DNA from: Colius striatus
Lineage: Eukaryota > Chordata > Aves > Coliiformes > Coliidae
Assembly: GCF_028858725.1 (NCBI RefSeq)
Contig: NC_084771.1
Coordinates: 10,754,915-10,818,914, forward strand
DNA: 64,000 bases
Reading direction: 5' to 3'
Positions 1-15,168 of this stretch are shown one piece after another (position 1 is the stretch's first letter; every line of letters starts with the position of its first letter). The notes beneath the pieces are model-generated. The model saw nothing but the letters and a program-made list of their open reading frames with translations, was not told the origin of the DNA and ran no database searches. Position numbers and translations under genes: made by a program.

Positions 1-624
1 TCCTGTATTACATTGGAAGGAAATGACAGTAACTGAAGTTTTAACTGTTGACTTGTCCACAGTATTTATATTACTAGTTTAATGGACGGGGAGATCAAAG
101 CAGAGAGATTAAGGCCTAATTCTTCTACAGCAGTCCACTGATATTTGAGGCTTTTGTTTTTGGGCTATCCAGTTTGAAACATCACAAAGTAAATTTCAGA
201 TGCACTTGAGTCATAGTTACAGCAGGAGCAAGTGGGAGCGGAAGGTGTTCTGTGCTTCTGTAAGGTCTGCCTGCAGACATCCCAAAGTGAGTGTTTCAGA
301 GCCTCCCAAATCAGATATTGCTTATGAAATGTGGCCTTGAATGGCCCTTTATCATAGTTCCTGGCAACAGTTCCTTTATTCAGACAATATTACCCAGTCA
401 TGGAGGTTGTGGTTCAACAGATATATGAAGTACTACGTAATCTGGCAGTATAAATTGGATGGAATTAGACAGGACGACCTGATCACATTTTTTATGGAAC
501 TAGCCAGAGCATTCACTATGGTGTTTATGCAGCCTTTGTGGTTTATGTTAGCTTTCTGCCAGCTCTGTGAAGATAAATGATACTTGATATGTCATAAAAT
601 CTGCAGAGACAAAGTTACTAGGGT
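1..624. other. intergenic or intronic DNA, no gene seen
   Basis: Ordinary AT-rich single-copy DNA. Its longest open frame (341-580) has no recognisable domain, no splice-site pair and no promoter context, so I treat it as chance. Confidence 0.6.
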
Positions 625-778
625 GATAGAACAAGGGGTAATGGCTTCAAACTGAAAGAGGACAGATTTAGATTAGATATAAGGAAGAAGTTCTTCCCTG
701 TGAGGGAGGTGAGGCCCTGGCACAGGTTGTCTAGAGAGGCTGTGGCTGCCCCATCCCTGGAAGTGTCCAAGGATTCTA
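625..778 (+). mobile_element. CR1 LINE 3' fragment, sense
   Basis: The stretch reads as the conserved 3' region of an avian CR1 in sense orientation: a 'gaagttcttccctgtgaggg' block, then 'gaggccctggcacaggttg', then 'ccatccctggaagtgtccaag'-like sequence, in the usual CR1 order. It is 5'-truncated, as CR1 copies normally are, and it lacks the terminal ATTCTATG repeats, so the 3' end is also lost or diverged. It is non-coding and old, judging by scattered substitutions. Confidence 0.85.
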
Positions 779-3700
779 TAATGCTATTACACATCTTTTT
801 TTTAACAGATTTGAACTAAACAGCATTTGCATTAGTTCAGTGCTTTGTTTCACATGTCATCAGAGCTTTTGATCTGGTACAAAGTGACAAAAAAACAGAT
901 GCACCACTTTATAGAACTACAGGCTTGAGCTATCACATAAATGTGTATCCTACAAGTGGAACCTTGAATGATTCTTTACAAACAACCTTATTAATTTTAA
1001 TAAGAATAAACCTTATCACCGTGAGAATTTTTGCAAGTACTGTAATCAAAACCAATTTCTGACAGTTTTTTCAGGTGTTTTCATTCGAGATCATGTGGCC
1101 CTTAGGTAAGGGATCCATACTCCTTCAGTACCTCACAACCCACTACTTGTCTGTGGCAAAATTTGATGGAGCCACACTACTATTTCCCATCAGTGAGGTC
1201 ACACAGAGAGCAATAATCCTACCAAAGAGCTCGGCTTTAACCAGAGCAGGATTTTTACATTACTAGTAAAGTCCTTTGAGGACCAATAGCTGAATGCTTA
1301 ACAGACATGCAGTTCAGAGGACAGGTATGGTAGTTCTGGAGGGCTGCATGGAAACAAGTATAACAGGATCTCTATCATGAGCATGAATGTCCAGGCACTT
1401 TCAATTGTCTGCTTTTAAAGACATCATCTCACCTATCATGATATCTCCTGATAATGTGCTGGGAGGCATCAATTCAGCATTAGCAGTCAAAGGAGTCAGA
1501 ACATTAGTAACATACAGGTCTGTTGAACTCAAACAGCAGAGTAGATTATCTTTGTGGGTTTTATACATAAGAAGTGGACACCTTACAAGCTTACAGTGTT
1601 AATTTGGAGATGGGATGTGTAATTAAATGCTAGCTGGATCTCTGCCAGCTGACAGAGATGGCAAATCATTTATCTAGTGCTTTTCAGAAGTTATTATTTT
1701 TAACAAGCTGTAACTCAGAGAATCCAGGTGCTTTACTTTTTATATGAACTTTCTATTGATAAAATTAAAAAAAGGTAATGAATTTGTGCCACCTTGCACA
1801 CTCTCATTTACAAAGGAGAAGTGGAAATAGGGTATTATTACTTGAAAAAAATATATCCATATATATTCAGGAACAGACAAAGCACTCTGGAAGCAGCTGC
1901 CATGGGGAAAAGAAGGAGCAGACGCAGGCTGTTAAGCATCTCTCCTGTCACACAACAGGCTGTACCAAGTAAAACTGTAGTTTTTTTACAGATGACAGCA
2001 TTCTCTTCTTCAGTATCTTCTTTCTATATCATTCAAATTAAGATATGGTAATCAAGGTACCCAAATTAGTTTTGAAACAACAGTACATATATATACTGCC
2101 TAGTATAGCTCCTGGAGTTCCAGGGGTATCAGATCTCATTCTCTCAACGACTTGGCTTACAAAAACAGGCCCTGACATTCAACAGAAAAGAGAATCTGTG
2201 TGCACAGACTAGAAACTATTACAATAAACAGACGGATGCTTTTGATTCCCTGCAGAAGAGTGCGGATGTTGTTTCAAGCACAAACATATGCATTCACCCA
2301 TAATAATCATCATATTAATTTGAGGTTTATCTCATAGTTTATCTCAAATCCATGAACTAAGTATTCTCTTAATGTTTTATATGCTGTAGGTCAGTGTGCT
2401 TTGGCTTTCAGACTGACTTCTGCAATAATGAAGTTAACATAAAAGTGCATCCTGGCTTTGAGAAAGCACCTTTGAGTAGATACAATTAATTTGTCTTGTT
2501 TTTCACAAAGCCAAGTCAAACCAAAACAACCTAACAAAATTAAGACCTGGCAACAAATAGTTGCAATACAAACTATGACCAGCTATGTAACTTAGAGCAG
2601 TATTTCAGAAGGGTGGTGGATGGACAACACCCTTGGGACTTCTTTAACAAGTCAGTCAGGATAGTGCTTCATGCAGGCTATTTTTCCCCTGTATAAATAG
2701 GAAATGAGAGCAAACAATCCCTTGTTAAAGAAATGTATACATTAAACTAGATGAACTGATGAAAATATTAATTCAGGGAAAAGTTATACCTTTCTAATGC
2801 CTGATATACCTTTCTAAAGACAGCCTGATTCAGCCAGGGATTATAAAATTCATTACCAATTAGTCTCTTGTATGCAATTCATATTATAGGGTGGGTTTTT
2901 TTGTTCCTGATAGAGGATAAATTCACTTCTCAGTTCACAGACTAGCTCTTCAGCTACCCATGAATGACCTACATATCTCTTGCTAAGATAGTTCTAAAAA
3001 TGCAGAATAACATAATCCCCTGTATGCATATATTGCTGCAAATATTTCTTTGCAGTACTAGGTAGTTCTCTACACGCTCAGTGATCGTTTCTACAGGTGG
3101 TGCTGGAAACTAATTTAACCATGTATTGCACTTTTTCTCTAAGCTTGTTCTGGAGAATAATGTCAATCCTCTCCTCAGCTCATCAGCTTGGTGTGATGAG
3201 GAGTGCTGAAAAGATTTCAAAGGAAAAGGAAACATCCAGCAATGTCTGTCATAGGTACCCCAGACTTCTGAAAGGCAGTCTCACTGCTGCAGGATGCAGT
3301 TACCTTATTCAAAGTGTCCATTATTCAAAGATAAATCATATGTGATTGCTCAATCACAGAAGAATTCAGGAGCAAAGATACCCATTTAGCAATGCTGATA
3401 AGGTACACAAGTTTCCCTAGGTGAAACAACAGAGTTGGCTATTATAAAGCAAAAAAAACATTTATTTCAGTATCACACCACAAAAAATATTAGCAGAGGT
3501 CCCATATGTATGAAAAGTGTTTTGCCAAGCCGGGTGTGATGTATCCTGAGTTATAAGTAATTTTTTGTCATCAGTTCCCCTGCTTCTTATGCTGAATAAA
3601 CAATCCCAGCTGATTTCCCTGCTCCAGATGATCTGTCCAAGCAAATAATCTTTTCATTTATTTTTCCCTTGCCTAGAAGAAAATATTTTTTCTATTAAAA

Positions 3701-6700
3701 GATGGTTGCATGGGGATATTGGCCAATGGTCTATGAAATGAGAGAAAGAGTGAAAAATAAATTATTTGTTGATAATTTAGATAAAGATTTATCTAGAGCC
3801 AATCTTCTGTGTTTATTCTCTCAGCAGCTGTCATTTCACAAACCACAGAGGGAACAATGTCATTCTCATTTTCTGTATTGCATTGCTTCTTTCTGATGGA
3901 AAGAATCAAAATTGTTCATCTGTGTGTCATGAATCCTATAATGACATAATCTAATGGAAATGTGTCCCCTGTGTATTGGGAAAGTATCCCCATTTTAGGA
4001 AGAATGAGACTATTTTTGCATTATAAGGATCTGCCTAGCCTCAGTGGACACACTGCTGACATCTGTGAAGTGTCCAGAAAGCTACAGATTTGTTTCAATA
4101 TAAGCTGTCACTTCAAAGAGGAAAACAGAACCATGGGACACCAGGCTTATTTGGGTAACAGCCTAAAAAGACACTAAGACATATTCCAGCATGGTCCCAA
4201 AAAGAGCTGGGCTGGCACAAATGAGAGGTAGAGGAGAGCTGGGAAGGAGCAGTTAGGCATGAGAGAAGGGGAACTGTTTAAGCAGGTAGAGCCAATAAAG
4301 CCTGTGCATTGATGAGCTGTGGTTTCAATTAGATATTCAGTCTGCTTTGGTTCTCTCTAGAGTCAATTCAAAGACAGAGAAACCTCTAGAAGGTTATTTA
4401 AGACATCCAAGTTGGGCTTTTACCATGAGTAGCCCTCAGAGATGTGCATACCCTTTGCCTACCTCAGATGAGTACCCTGGTACTTCACTAAATCAGACAC
4501 TTTGGGTAAACCTAAAGGTAAACCTAAAGATTAGGATCTTCCCCCTAAATTTTATATCACATTTACTTCTTGAACAAAGCTAAGACTGAAGGGTTCCAGG
4601 TTCCCTTTCCCTCTAGTGCCAGGAAATAATTACGAAGTATATTAGAACTTGAAATGTGAGAGTAAGTACAATCTATTTTGAGCTCAGATCAATCCCAGGT
4701 GATTAGCAATATACTTCTTGTTTCATAGGAGAGAGGGATTCAAAAGGGTTTAGCAATTTAAAGCAGCAATTTAAAGGAATCTGAGTGTCAGAAAGAGCAA
4801 AACAGCCACCTCCTGAAAAACAAGGTCTCTTTAAAAATGTCTCTAGTTAGCAACCTAGAAATACACCCAAAGTCACTGCTGCAAGAGATAGCAGTGCTCA
4901 GGCCGAGATCTTCTCCCTGATGGCAATGCTTATGGGATTCTTACCTTACTTGTATACTGGTGATGAATTTATAATCAGACTGCAGGCAACTTGATAGCCC
5001 TTCTCTTTTTATCCTGCCTATTCTTATTCATATAATTGTCTAATCCTTATTTGAAACTCCCTAAGCTATTTGCCTCAATAATGTAAGTTTTATTCATACT
5101 CTGGGGTTTGAAGAAACAGAGCATAGTGTCTCCTGCAAGAAAAATCCAAATTATGCTTCTTTGTGGCTGGAATTTAATCTATTCTAAGTGTTGCCTCTGT
5201 TCCCTAGTGCTTTGCTTACTGGAAGTTGGCTCTCTGGTGCTGAAAATTGAAGATATTTTCACATTTATGGGCAAGTGTGTGTATGCAGGAATGCAGATTT
5301 GTAAAAGCTTCAGAATTCATCTAAAATGCTAATGGAATTAAGAGTGTTCCCAACCTACAGAGCTCTGATCCAAAGAACACTAGGTGCTCATGTCTCCTTC
5401 CCAGATGTAAGCACTGGTCAGCAGGGAGTGGCCTTCACTTTCACTGTTGTTAAACAAAGAAAATGGCCATGAATTTTATCGAGGGTGAGGGTGGCACTTA
5501 CATTCTTGCTTTCTGGAAGTGTTAATTTCAGTCATTCTCTGAGTGCTTTTAAAACATTTACAATTCTGTTGAGGTGCAATCTAATTTAGCAGTTGGAGCC
5601 TCCTTCTGTACAGCAAAAGGAAAGAGGCAAACCCAGTCAGCTCTCTCAGCCATATTAGAGTGAACAGAAATGAAAATGGGAGCAAACTACTGCAGTTGCC
5701 AGGAAAAAAGAGAATATGGCCCAGCAGTGGCAAGCTCTGCTGCAAGCAGGACGACATGGTGAGCAGGGACAGCTCTGGAGAGGAAGGAAAGTAAGGAACA
5801 CCACAACTGTTAGCTCCCATATCTTACCTACTAGCCTGGGTATCGCATCATTGTGTGTCCACGCTCTAACTCTTTACCATCAAGTAATGGACTGCTTCTT
5901 TTCAAAGAATGCTCTAAATTAAATCTCTTTTCAGGCAATCTAATTTGACATATCTCCCTCTTCATCATATGTAAACCTCATACTCTTTCTTTGCATAGTG
6001 CTACAGGAGCAAATGCCAAACTGAAGTTTGACAATTTAGTTTCTACTTCTGTCTGCTCCTATCTAAGTGATGCTGGGTAAGCTATTTTTGCCTGCATCTA
6101 CTCCTTATTCAGGCAAGTGGGCACATCACCATCCAGGAATACTTGTAAGGCAGCTTAACTTACTAACATTTCAAAGTAAAATAATTTTAAATCCCTCAGT
6201 GAGAGCTCCTGAAAATCTTCCATAGTGAAGACTTCGAGCAGCTCTGCATTTGTCTCTCTCCACAATAGGATACGAACTTGCTCACACATCACAAGTGCTA
6301 CTGTGTCACTTGCAGCATAATGACAAGGCCAAGATATACAGAACCTGATCTTGCCACCTTTATACAACAAAGCCTTGTTCCAACTAGCATGTCGTGTAGG
6401 TGAGGAAAGGAGAAAAAATGAGAAAGCTTGCTTGGAAAAAATCTGATCCCAAAGATCCTGAAACCTGATGAGCAGGATATGGAAAGAGTATGCAGATCCT
6501 CCTCAAATCTGCATATCACCTCTCTTGGTGATCTTGCAAGGCAAGTTAAGAACTGGAAAACATATCTACTGAATAACAGCCTGAGGTGAATTTTAGATCT
6601 CTCAGGGGGCTCCAGCCACATAATTGCAAATGCTTGTTGTTTTATCTGAACCTTCTTAACTCTAATTCACGGTGACTAAACTAAAATTCCCATCCCAGAA

Positions 6701-7984
6701 CTGCAGGAACACAAGTCCTAACAACAACTGCTAAATCTCAGTATCACATTCAGCCACATGAATAATCTGGTTAAAGAAGCAAAACAGAAATCGTTGCAAA
6801 AACCACTGTTAAAGGCCATGGAATATTACAATGACTTCTGTTAAAACCATCACCTGCTACAGGACAGCCACAGCATTGTTTTGCCATTAGAACAGAAAAG
6901 CCAAGAGAGATAGCAGGTGGTTCTTAAGTGATTTTTTTCACCATTAAGACAGTGTATTATATCTCAGATGATGAATACAGATGGCCCTCAAGACTCCTGC
7001 AATCCATCTATATTCTTTGTCTTTGTATGTCCACTGTATAAGAAGCAAGCAGGCTGAGCAGTTGTTAATGTGCAGAGCAGGGAAACAGAGATCCTGAATG
7101 GCAGGAAAGAAGACAAAGATGAAAGCACTCTGAGGTTGCTTTTTCCTGTGCATGTCTAGGAACTTAACAGTTAACATACACACCAATTTTGATCACCAAA
7201 ACTGCACTGTCAACTTGTGAAGGCGAAAATGCCTTGTAAAGGAACTGGCGGTTTGATCATCCTTAGTAAAAATACACAAGCTGAATAATCAATGAATTTG
7301 TACTGTCAGTAAGAAGCAGCTGCATCGGTATCTTCTTTGCCTTGTCAACAATAGGCAAACCTGACACATTCATGGTGACTAGCAATGGCCTCTGTCTCAA
7401 CAGAATTTGGCATCTATCTGCTCTGAAGAGGAGGGGGAATGAAGGAGGCAAAGGATACCATGTACAATATATGCATTTTCTTTCTAAATGATGGGATGCT
7501 ATAATGACAGTTCTCATGAGGCTATTTCAGGCCAACAGCTGGATTCTCTCTGTTGATACTGCTCAGGTCACTAGGTCTTGGAGAATCTACTTTAAAATTT
7601 ATTAATTGGTCCTAGATCAAAATTTTGCCTACAGATACTAAAGTGCAAATTATTAAAAGTGTGGAAGTCTGCAAAAGTCAGGTATAAACAAGAGCACATA
7701 ATTTTTTTAAACAAGCCTTTTTCAGGTCCCTTATGAAAAATATTTAGGAAAGATGTATTTCCTTTCATTCCATTGAACCAGAACATTCTGCACATAAAAA
7801 ATATGCTTTATTCGTTGCATGCTGTAAGCTCCAGCTCCACAGGCAGTGCTGGCATGCAGGATCTGTATATTCCCTCTCCACAGTGTGTTTCAAAGGCTCC
7901 TTGCCCTCTAGCACTACAGGCCAGCAGATCTGGGTTTTTTGTGATTCTGTCAGTAAGTAATGTCTTCAACCCTTAAATTCACAG
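779..7984. other. gene-poor stretch, no gene supported
   Basis: About 7 kb of AT-rich DNA with only short open frames (under about 110 codons) on both strands. None has family resemblance or paired splice signals. Minor structure: a 12-bp direct repeat (gtaaacctaaag) near 4503-4530 and a short imperfect repeat of 'atacctttctaa' near 2786-2816. It may be intergenic or an intron of a gene lying outside the window. Confidence 0.55.
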
Positions 7985-8150
7985 CAGCATGGCATCATGA
8001 GACTGGAAGGGACCTCCAGGGATCATGTAGTCCAAATCCTGCTCACAGCAGTCAGACAGAGCAGGTTGTCAGGTCTGGGGCTGAATGGGTTTTGAACAGT
8101 TTTTCCATGGATAGAGATGCCATGACCATTCTGGGCAATCTAAGTGCATT
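7985..8150 (-). mobile_element. CR1 LINE 3' fragment, antisense
   Basis: Reverse-complement CR1 signature: 'gactggaagggacctccagg' followed by 'gatcatgtagtccaaatcct', then the diverged 'gggctgaatgggttttgaa' and 'gagatgccatgaccattctg' segments. Blocks are in the order expected for a CR1 inserted on the minus strand. The copy is short and diverged, and no flanking target-site duplication is obvious. Confidence 0.85.
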
Positions 8151-11100
8151 CAAATTTGAAATTCACTCTCCACAATTATCTCAACAGCTTTTATCTTTAT
8201 AATTAAAAGTGACTATTAGCAATGTCAGCATGTAAACACCACACGCAGATACAGATACCCTATCCTTGCCTGCCCCGCTGTGAGAACGGTGCCTCTCAGC
8301 CCCAAGTGGAACCTTTCCCATAAGACAGGTGGTTCTTGTCACTGTTTAAAGGAGTGTCATCCTAATTAATTTGTTTTAAAACAATATCCAGATTTCTGCA
8401 ACACATGACAGGACTGAGTCCACAGAAGTTAAAATGTTTACTTTGCCTTTTGTCACTGATGTTTGGCATTTTCATTTCAGTGCAAACATTAAAACTATAA
8501 TATCTCCTGACAGTTTTATTTTCCATTTTTTATCATGCTTTTATTTTGTTACAGGCCTGTCTCTGATACTTATTGTCTTAAAAGAGTAAGTGCTATCTGA
8601 TCTTCGATGCAGACTTGTATTAAAAGGAAATGGCAAATTGTTTTAGGAGATTAATAATCCAATCCAAAATAACTACGTCTACACATTCTGGTACTATAAT
8701 TTTCCCACTTGCTTTTCTTTCTCTACGGAATCTGAAGTTAGCCAAAGAGACACACAATGCTATAATAGCAAGAAACACTGCTGTGGTTCTCATTTCTATG
8801 ATTCTATGTCTCTGATAAAACCTGAGAAACATTACTTTAAAGGGTAAAAAAAACCTTATCTGAGAATAGCCAACAAAAATTCGAAACTAATTCCAAGTTG
8901 ACAGATAATTTGACAAAGTAGAAGCAAGTGAACCCAAGACAGAGCTTGAGGAACCCTGTCTGCAACTAAGCAAGGTTTTGAATTATATTCCTTCTTTAAC
9001 ATTCCCTGCCACTGCCTGCTATACAGGTAAAATCTGCAGGAGCTGAAAACTTCAGCCAAGTTTTTACTACATTATTGCAACAATGGTAAGAGGCCGGTGA
9101 GTGATATTGGGTCTGATTAACTGGCTTATATAGGGCAGGAATGAATTAGAGGGAAAATGTTTTAGAGATATCTGCAAAGATCATAATTGCCAGCGAGAGA
9201 AGCTGTGTCCACAGAAACATCTAACCAAGCCTGCCAATCAACGGGGGAAGGCAGAAAAACATAGCATATCTTACACAGATACTGTGCTCTGAAGTAGTAG
9301 CTATAATTGCAACAAGAAGAAAGGTTCCCTAGTGCAACCATCCACGTCATTTTTGGGAAAAGATCCAAGTACTGAAAATAAATGAAGATCTTAAGTTCTT
9401 GAATTATTTCCATCTGTACACCAAGTAGAAAGCGTTCACACTAACTTGGCAAAAATACTATTTTAAAACAAAAAGGTAAGGCTGAGTTAGTGCTGGAAAA
9501 TGTTGGCACCACTGAAGAGAGCCAGCAAATTCTGCATTTGTCATCAAAAGCAGTGCTGAGAGGGCAGCAGCTACGCCAGCCCTCAGTACCTGCAACTTTC
9601 TGCCAGGAGTCTTTATTCCCACTGTTACTCACTGCCTTTATGGAGCAAACTAGCCCTGTCATACTGCACTTCCTCTGCAGAAACTCCCTGCAAGGAAATG
9701 CTTGTCTCCGCTGAGCAAACCCTGTAGCAAGCTTTGTTGTCATATGAGTTTGTTCTTCAAAGAAAATTCTGCAATGGCCCATCTCTCACTGGCAGGTCAA
9801 CAGTGGCAGACTGTCCCTATGATCACCACAATGGTTTCTCAATTCGTGGCTTTAATTAATCACATGCATCTACCTAGTAGGTACTATGCACACACTGCCA
9901 ACTTGTTTCACTGCTTTAACTGAACCAGTATTGCATTACAATGGCTTTAAACTAATACTGTTAGAAACAGGAGTTGAACCAGCAACCAAATCAGAAAGGG
10001 TCTAAAACACTAATTTGTGTTTCATTAGCCCATAAAGCTGCAGTAAGAGCTGCTGTGGAGAGCTGGAAAATGGAGAGGTGCCCTCAGGTCCTTGGAAAAT
10101 TAGGAATTTGGAAATTATTTGGAAATAAGGATTCCTTTAAAACAGTCTAGCAGCAAAAGCAGTCTGTAGGACATGACTGAAATTCTACTAAGGACCTATC
10201 CAGAAGATTAAGACAAATGCATGAGCACTGCAAAACAATTTTGGTGGAGAACAGCTTCAGCCCGTCCTTCAGTAGACAACATCAATTGCATCAGTTACCT
10301 CTGATCATGGAGCCACCAGCAAGAGTGGGCTCTGCCAGGGATAGAGACACTTCAGCTGGAGCATCACACTGGCCAGCTCCAGAGATTTTGTCAATATTTC
10401 ATTTATTTGAGGAGGGAAGAGAATAAAGTTTAAATAACAGCCTAGCTTATAAGCTTTTAATAAAGCTCCTTTAACTCCCAGGATTATATCAGCCTAGATC
10501 AAGGTCACCTTTTCTAGACATTTCTGCTTTTAGGCACAAGCTTGCTCTTGTGTTTAATGCTCTCTAATGCTGCAAAGGACCAAAATAATAATACCCTGTT
10601 GTAAGGACAAGCGATTTGACTCAGGCAGAGAACATTTAAAAACACGTAACAGCTTCTGTTACATGCTAATGGTGCCACAGTTTCACTGTCTCATCCTACC
10701 CTGTCAACTTTGGGGCTGAATTATGGTTTTAATATCTTAGTCTCTGCTCTATGATTTGTTCTTTGTTGTTTTTCTCATCTTGCCTTTAGAGTAATACATT
10801 GTTAGAGACACTTTAGCTGGTTATATGAGAGCACTGCAGGAAGAAAATCTCTTCACTCTTACAAATTATATGTATCTATGGCCGTATGTGATCTAAGCAC
10901 GTTCAGAATTTGTGAGTCTTCAGAACATTTGAGTACCAATTCCTGATAGAAAAGAAATGCATCTTTACACTTCATTTTTTGACTCAACCCAGCAGCACAT
11001 TCCAGCGGAACACTTTTCCATGTTTACATATTTTCATCACAATCTCCATTCAAAATGCATCTTCCATTCATTCTTTAAAATTATTTTGCTTTAAATGTTT

Positions 11101-14100
11101 AATGATAAACACACAAAATGCAACATTGGATTAACGTGGCCTTTATTTTATAAACAGCTTCCAAGGGACTGCATACATAGATGCAACTTAACACATAAAT
11201 AAAAATGCAGTGAATCAGTCTATATTGTTGTTCATAGCTGAGAGAGGACTATAAATGCACATCTCAAAATTCAGGAACAATCTAGCAGAGCCTTTTAAGT
11301 TGAGCTATCACAGGAGTCAGCAGGTGTCCTATGAATACAGAATTTGAAAGCTCAAGGCCTCATAGCTGTAAGTGTTCTTTAGTTTGAAGAATTTATAAAG
11401 GTAAATAGGTGCTATAAATAATAACAGAAAATTCCATTATTAAGGACAAAGGAAAGGAGGATGTAGGCATATTCTTTACGAGGGGAATAAAGCTTGAGAA
11501 GGAGCTGACAGACTAGCCAAACCCTTCAGTTCTGAGTAGATAACTTTCCCCACATCAATTCACCTATGGACTGTGCAAATCACAGGTGGAGGAAAAACTG
11601 CCACCCACCAAACCAAGTTAAACTCTTCTTCCACCACACCTCTTCAGACTGAATATGCCCTGACTTCCTTTCCATCTATCTAACCTGTTCCACAATCCTG
11701 CCAGGGAGCCCCACTCTTTTCTTTAATGAATATTTCGATAATGAACAGAGAAGGCTTACCATGACTCAGGGGATCGATTTGCTGGCAGGATGGGATTTTC
11801 AAACAAGATTGCCAGGCTCTCAAGCCACAATTCAAAATGCACTGCCACATGAAGACACTTGATGCAATTCTAATCTAGCTGTGGAGAGATAAATTATTAG
11901 ATCTTTAAATAGAAAATAACTAAGGCTACAAATTTTTTTAGCTCTTCGGCTTTAGTATAACTTTTGAAAGCATATGGAGTTGAGGTAACCAAAATAGAAT
12001 GATACTTGAATGACGCTTTGCCCGTTAGGTTACTAAGGAGATCAGTCCATTTATTTCAGTTGCTTTTAATTATGTTCTGTGGAGTCATTCTGGTTTTATA
12101 CTGGTGTAAACACATCACATCCCATGCTGTTTAATTTCCTTAAAGACTTTGTTTGCCTGTTTCTAATTTTATGAGGACTTTAACTTCCAGGTGTTTAAAT
12201 CAGCAATGAAAGAAAAAGAAGATTATCTTAAAATGAAATGGAATGAATTCAAACTATATTTTAGGAGTGTTCATTTTCTTATACTGGCAATTCCCAGTCA
12301 CCAGTAAGATAGCCTGACACTTTCAACCATACAAATACCATCATTTTGGAATAACTGTAGGCTTCTGCATGTTATTGCTTAAGATTCAATAGAGGATGCA
12401 TTCCTTTAAGGAAACAAATTCTATTATTCCTGCTAGCTGGAGCAGTGACAACCATCATGAAAGTAAAATTACTGCCATTGAATCAAGAAAATAATTAGAA
12501 TCAGATCACCAACTTCATTTTCTGCTGGAGACATGGTCTACTGGCATAAGGTAGAATGATCTACACAAAAGTATTATCAGGGCTGAGCCAAGTTTGTTGG
12601 TTTATTGTATTTCTGATAGTCAAGCTGTCTGAAAGCAGCTCAGCAGTTCAAGAAGGTTCACAGGCACTTGTAGACCTGGGCTATCAGCTCTCACTGAGAG
12701 GAAGGTGGGAACTTACAGATCTGCAAATCTGGCTCTTGCCTGTGTATTAGAGTCCAAAGGAATCAGACTCAGTCTTCTTCCACAATTCCAGGTGGACACG
12801 GAGCCCTCAGATGACTGCACCAAAATCAAAGACACCATTTGTGCTTTCCCCTTCCTTTTTCATTATCACAGAAGCAACACATTGTACAAAAGCTTATCAT
12901 AAAAACACACTTGTCATAGCCCTCACAACCAGATCCTCACGGAGTATTTCTCCCCAGGGTGGTGACCAAGTTGAAAGTATACCTGGCAGCAGACATACTA
13001 CTGTGACCAAGGACAAGATACTAAGAGACTATTTATCTGGTTTTCACAATAGATTTTCATTCCTCTTTTCTCCACCATGAAGCCTAGTGAAAATGCAGCT
13101 GTTTTGGCTTCATACTACCAATTGAAGCATAATTAACAACAGCTACCTACAAATACAGGTCTACATTATTTTTTCTATCTGAAACGCAGTGGACACTTTC
13201 AGCTTTTAATTTATATGCACACTTCTGATCTGCCATGGATACCAGCCAGTCTCTAGCAACTTGAAGTATGATCAATTCATTTCCTAATTAGAGATGCGAA
13301 TCAATGGAAACTGAAATGACCATTTTACAAACATCAGGCCCTAGACAATGACTTTCTGAGATGCTGCATGCCCTAGAACATTTCCTTTGTGTCACTTTCA
13401 AACTATCCACTCTGTCAATGATTTATGGCATCTAGGTGCTACTTGGCAATACTTTCAATGTCTGTGCTGATAAAGAAGAAAACTTTTATTGTATCTTGAA
13501 CTGTCAACAAAGGCTTTTAAATTTCCTGAGAGGTGTTGCATTTGTCCTTCATATTTCCAGAGCGTTAAAAAAACAACCTCAAACTACCTGCCTTTTCATA
13601 TACAGTAACGCTTATGAGCATCTTATTAAGGAGTCACATTAACCTTCCCCACCATCAGAATATGCTTAATTCCATTGGCCTCACACCATAATTCTCCAGT
13701 TGGGTACTGAAGCTCATTGCAACAGACCAATTAGTTCTGCTGGCAACATTAATAAGATCATGATTATCTGAGAAACATACCTAGCAAGTATGAATTCTTA
13801 TGCAACCCTCTGGTTAAAAGAGATATTACAACTTTAATAGAAGAAGACATCAAAAAGCATTTACCCATACAAAGGGATTCAACAATTGTATTTAAATTTA
13901 ATATAACATATGATAAAGAGATGAGCTGGAGTAAAAGCCTGTTCCTCACACACTATTAATTATGCCTCCATATAGGCCTAACTCCATGACATTAGCAGAC
14001 AGAAATCTTAACAGTTTCTGACACAACTGGGTTGAGCCATCTAATATCACCCACAAATCCTTTAAAAACCAATACTGGTTCAAACAATTATGCTGTTCAA

Positions 14101-15160
14101 CATATTAATTTCCTAGACAAGGGGAACCACAGAAATAAAATGACCTGTTTTAGGGAAGACTTGTGAAAATAATTATCTATATCCTGGGCTTCAAATCAAA
14201 AGCCTTTAATATGAGAATCACACTCTCCACTGAATAAATGTCAGAGAAATGAACCTGATAGAACAATATATTTTCCATGCTATAAAGTTATGAATTTTAA
14301 AAAGTACCAAGAACATGAAACTACAAAGTCTTTAACCTCTAGGCAATAAATTAAAATACCAACTAGGTCAGTTGGTATTCTAATCTAATGTCAACTGTTA
14401 ACATAAAAAAATAGATGATGATAAATAATGATGCATCAAGCTTCCAAGGAGGTATTTAGTGGGAACTGTGAGGATTAGTGTTTTTCTCAGTTATTCTGTG
14501 TTATTCTATATATATCTTGATTATCATTTTAAAGAAAAGGTAATGTTTCTCCCAAACCTATTTCACCATTGTTTAGAACTCTGATGATGAAAAATGCCAG
14601 CCTACCTCTTAGATTCTTCTACATACTGATCCTACTCAGCTTTGGTGCTTGTTAGCTTGTTTGCAGCATGACTTTCCTGAGAAAGAAAATACAACAATGA
14701 ATGGTGAATCTTTGTCTTGGAGATATTTAGTACACAATGCAGATTTTGCTGATCTAAATGGCATATTCTTTCTTAATTATGTTTTTCTCCTTCCATACCG
14801 TTGACAGCCTGAGTCTCATGCTATTCAGCTGACTCTTACTTCCTGCAATATGGATAATTGCCCCTTCCATTTGCAGCTGCTCACCTCTCCGGTCACTACT
14901 ATAATTTGTATGGATGGAAAAATGTAAAAGGAATGTTTATCACGTGTAAATTATTTTAATTTCTTTTAGCAAGCTGTATGACAGTGAAAAGCGCCAGCAC
15001 TGAGCAGTCCACCCCTGCAGAAAGCAGTGAATGACTGAATCTTAAAATATTTGAACAATATGTGGGCAGACCTGTTCATTCCATTTGCTTTATGCTCCAC
15101 TGCATCGATCCATTTATTTACTCACTGCAACACAGTGGATCTATCTCATTATGCTGGCCA
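8151..15160. other. gene-poor stretch, no gene supported
   Basis: About 7 kb without recognisable coding exons. A short 'tttctatgattctatg' at about 8797-8812 resembles the 3'-terminal octamer repeat of CR1 but has no adjoining CR1 body. The open frames here are short, have no recognisable motif and are not flanked by convincing acceptor and donor pairs. Confidence 0.5.
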
Positions 15161-15168
15161 AACTTTCT

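Noticed and set aside
8797-8812. Lone 'tttctatgattctatg' resembling the CR1 terminal octamer
   Set aside because: No CR1 body is attached; too short to call an element.
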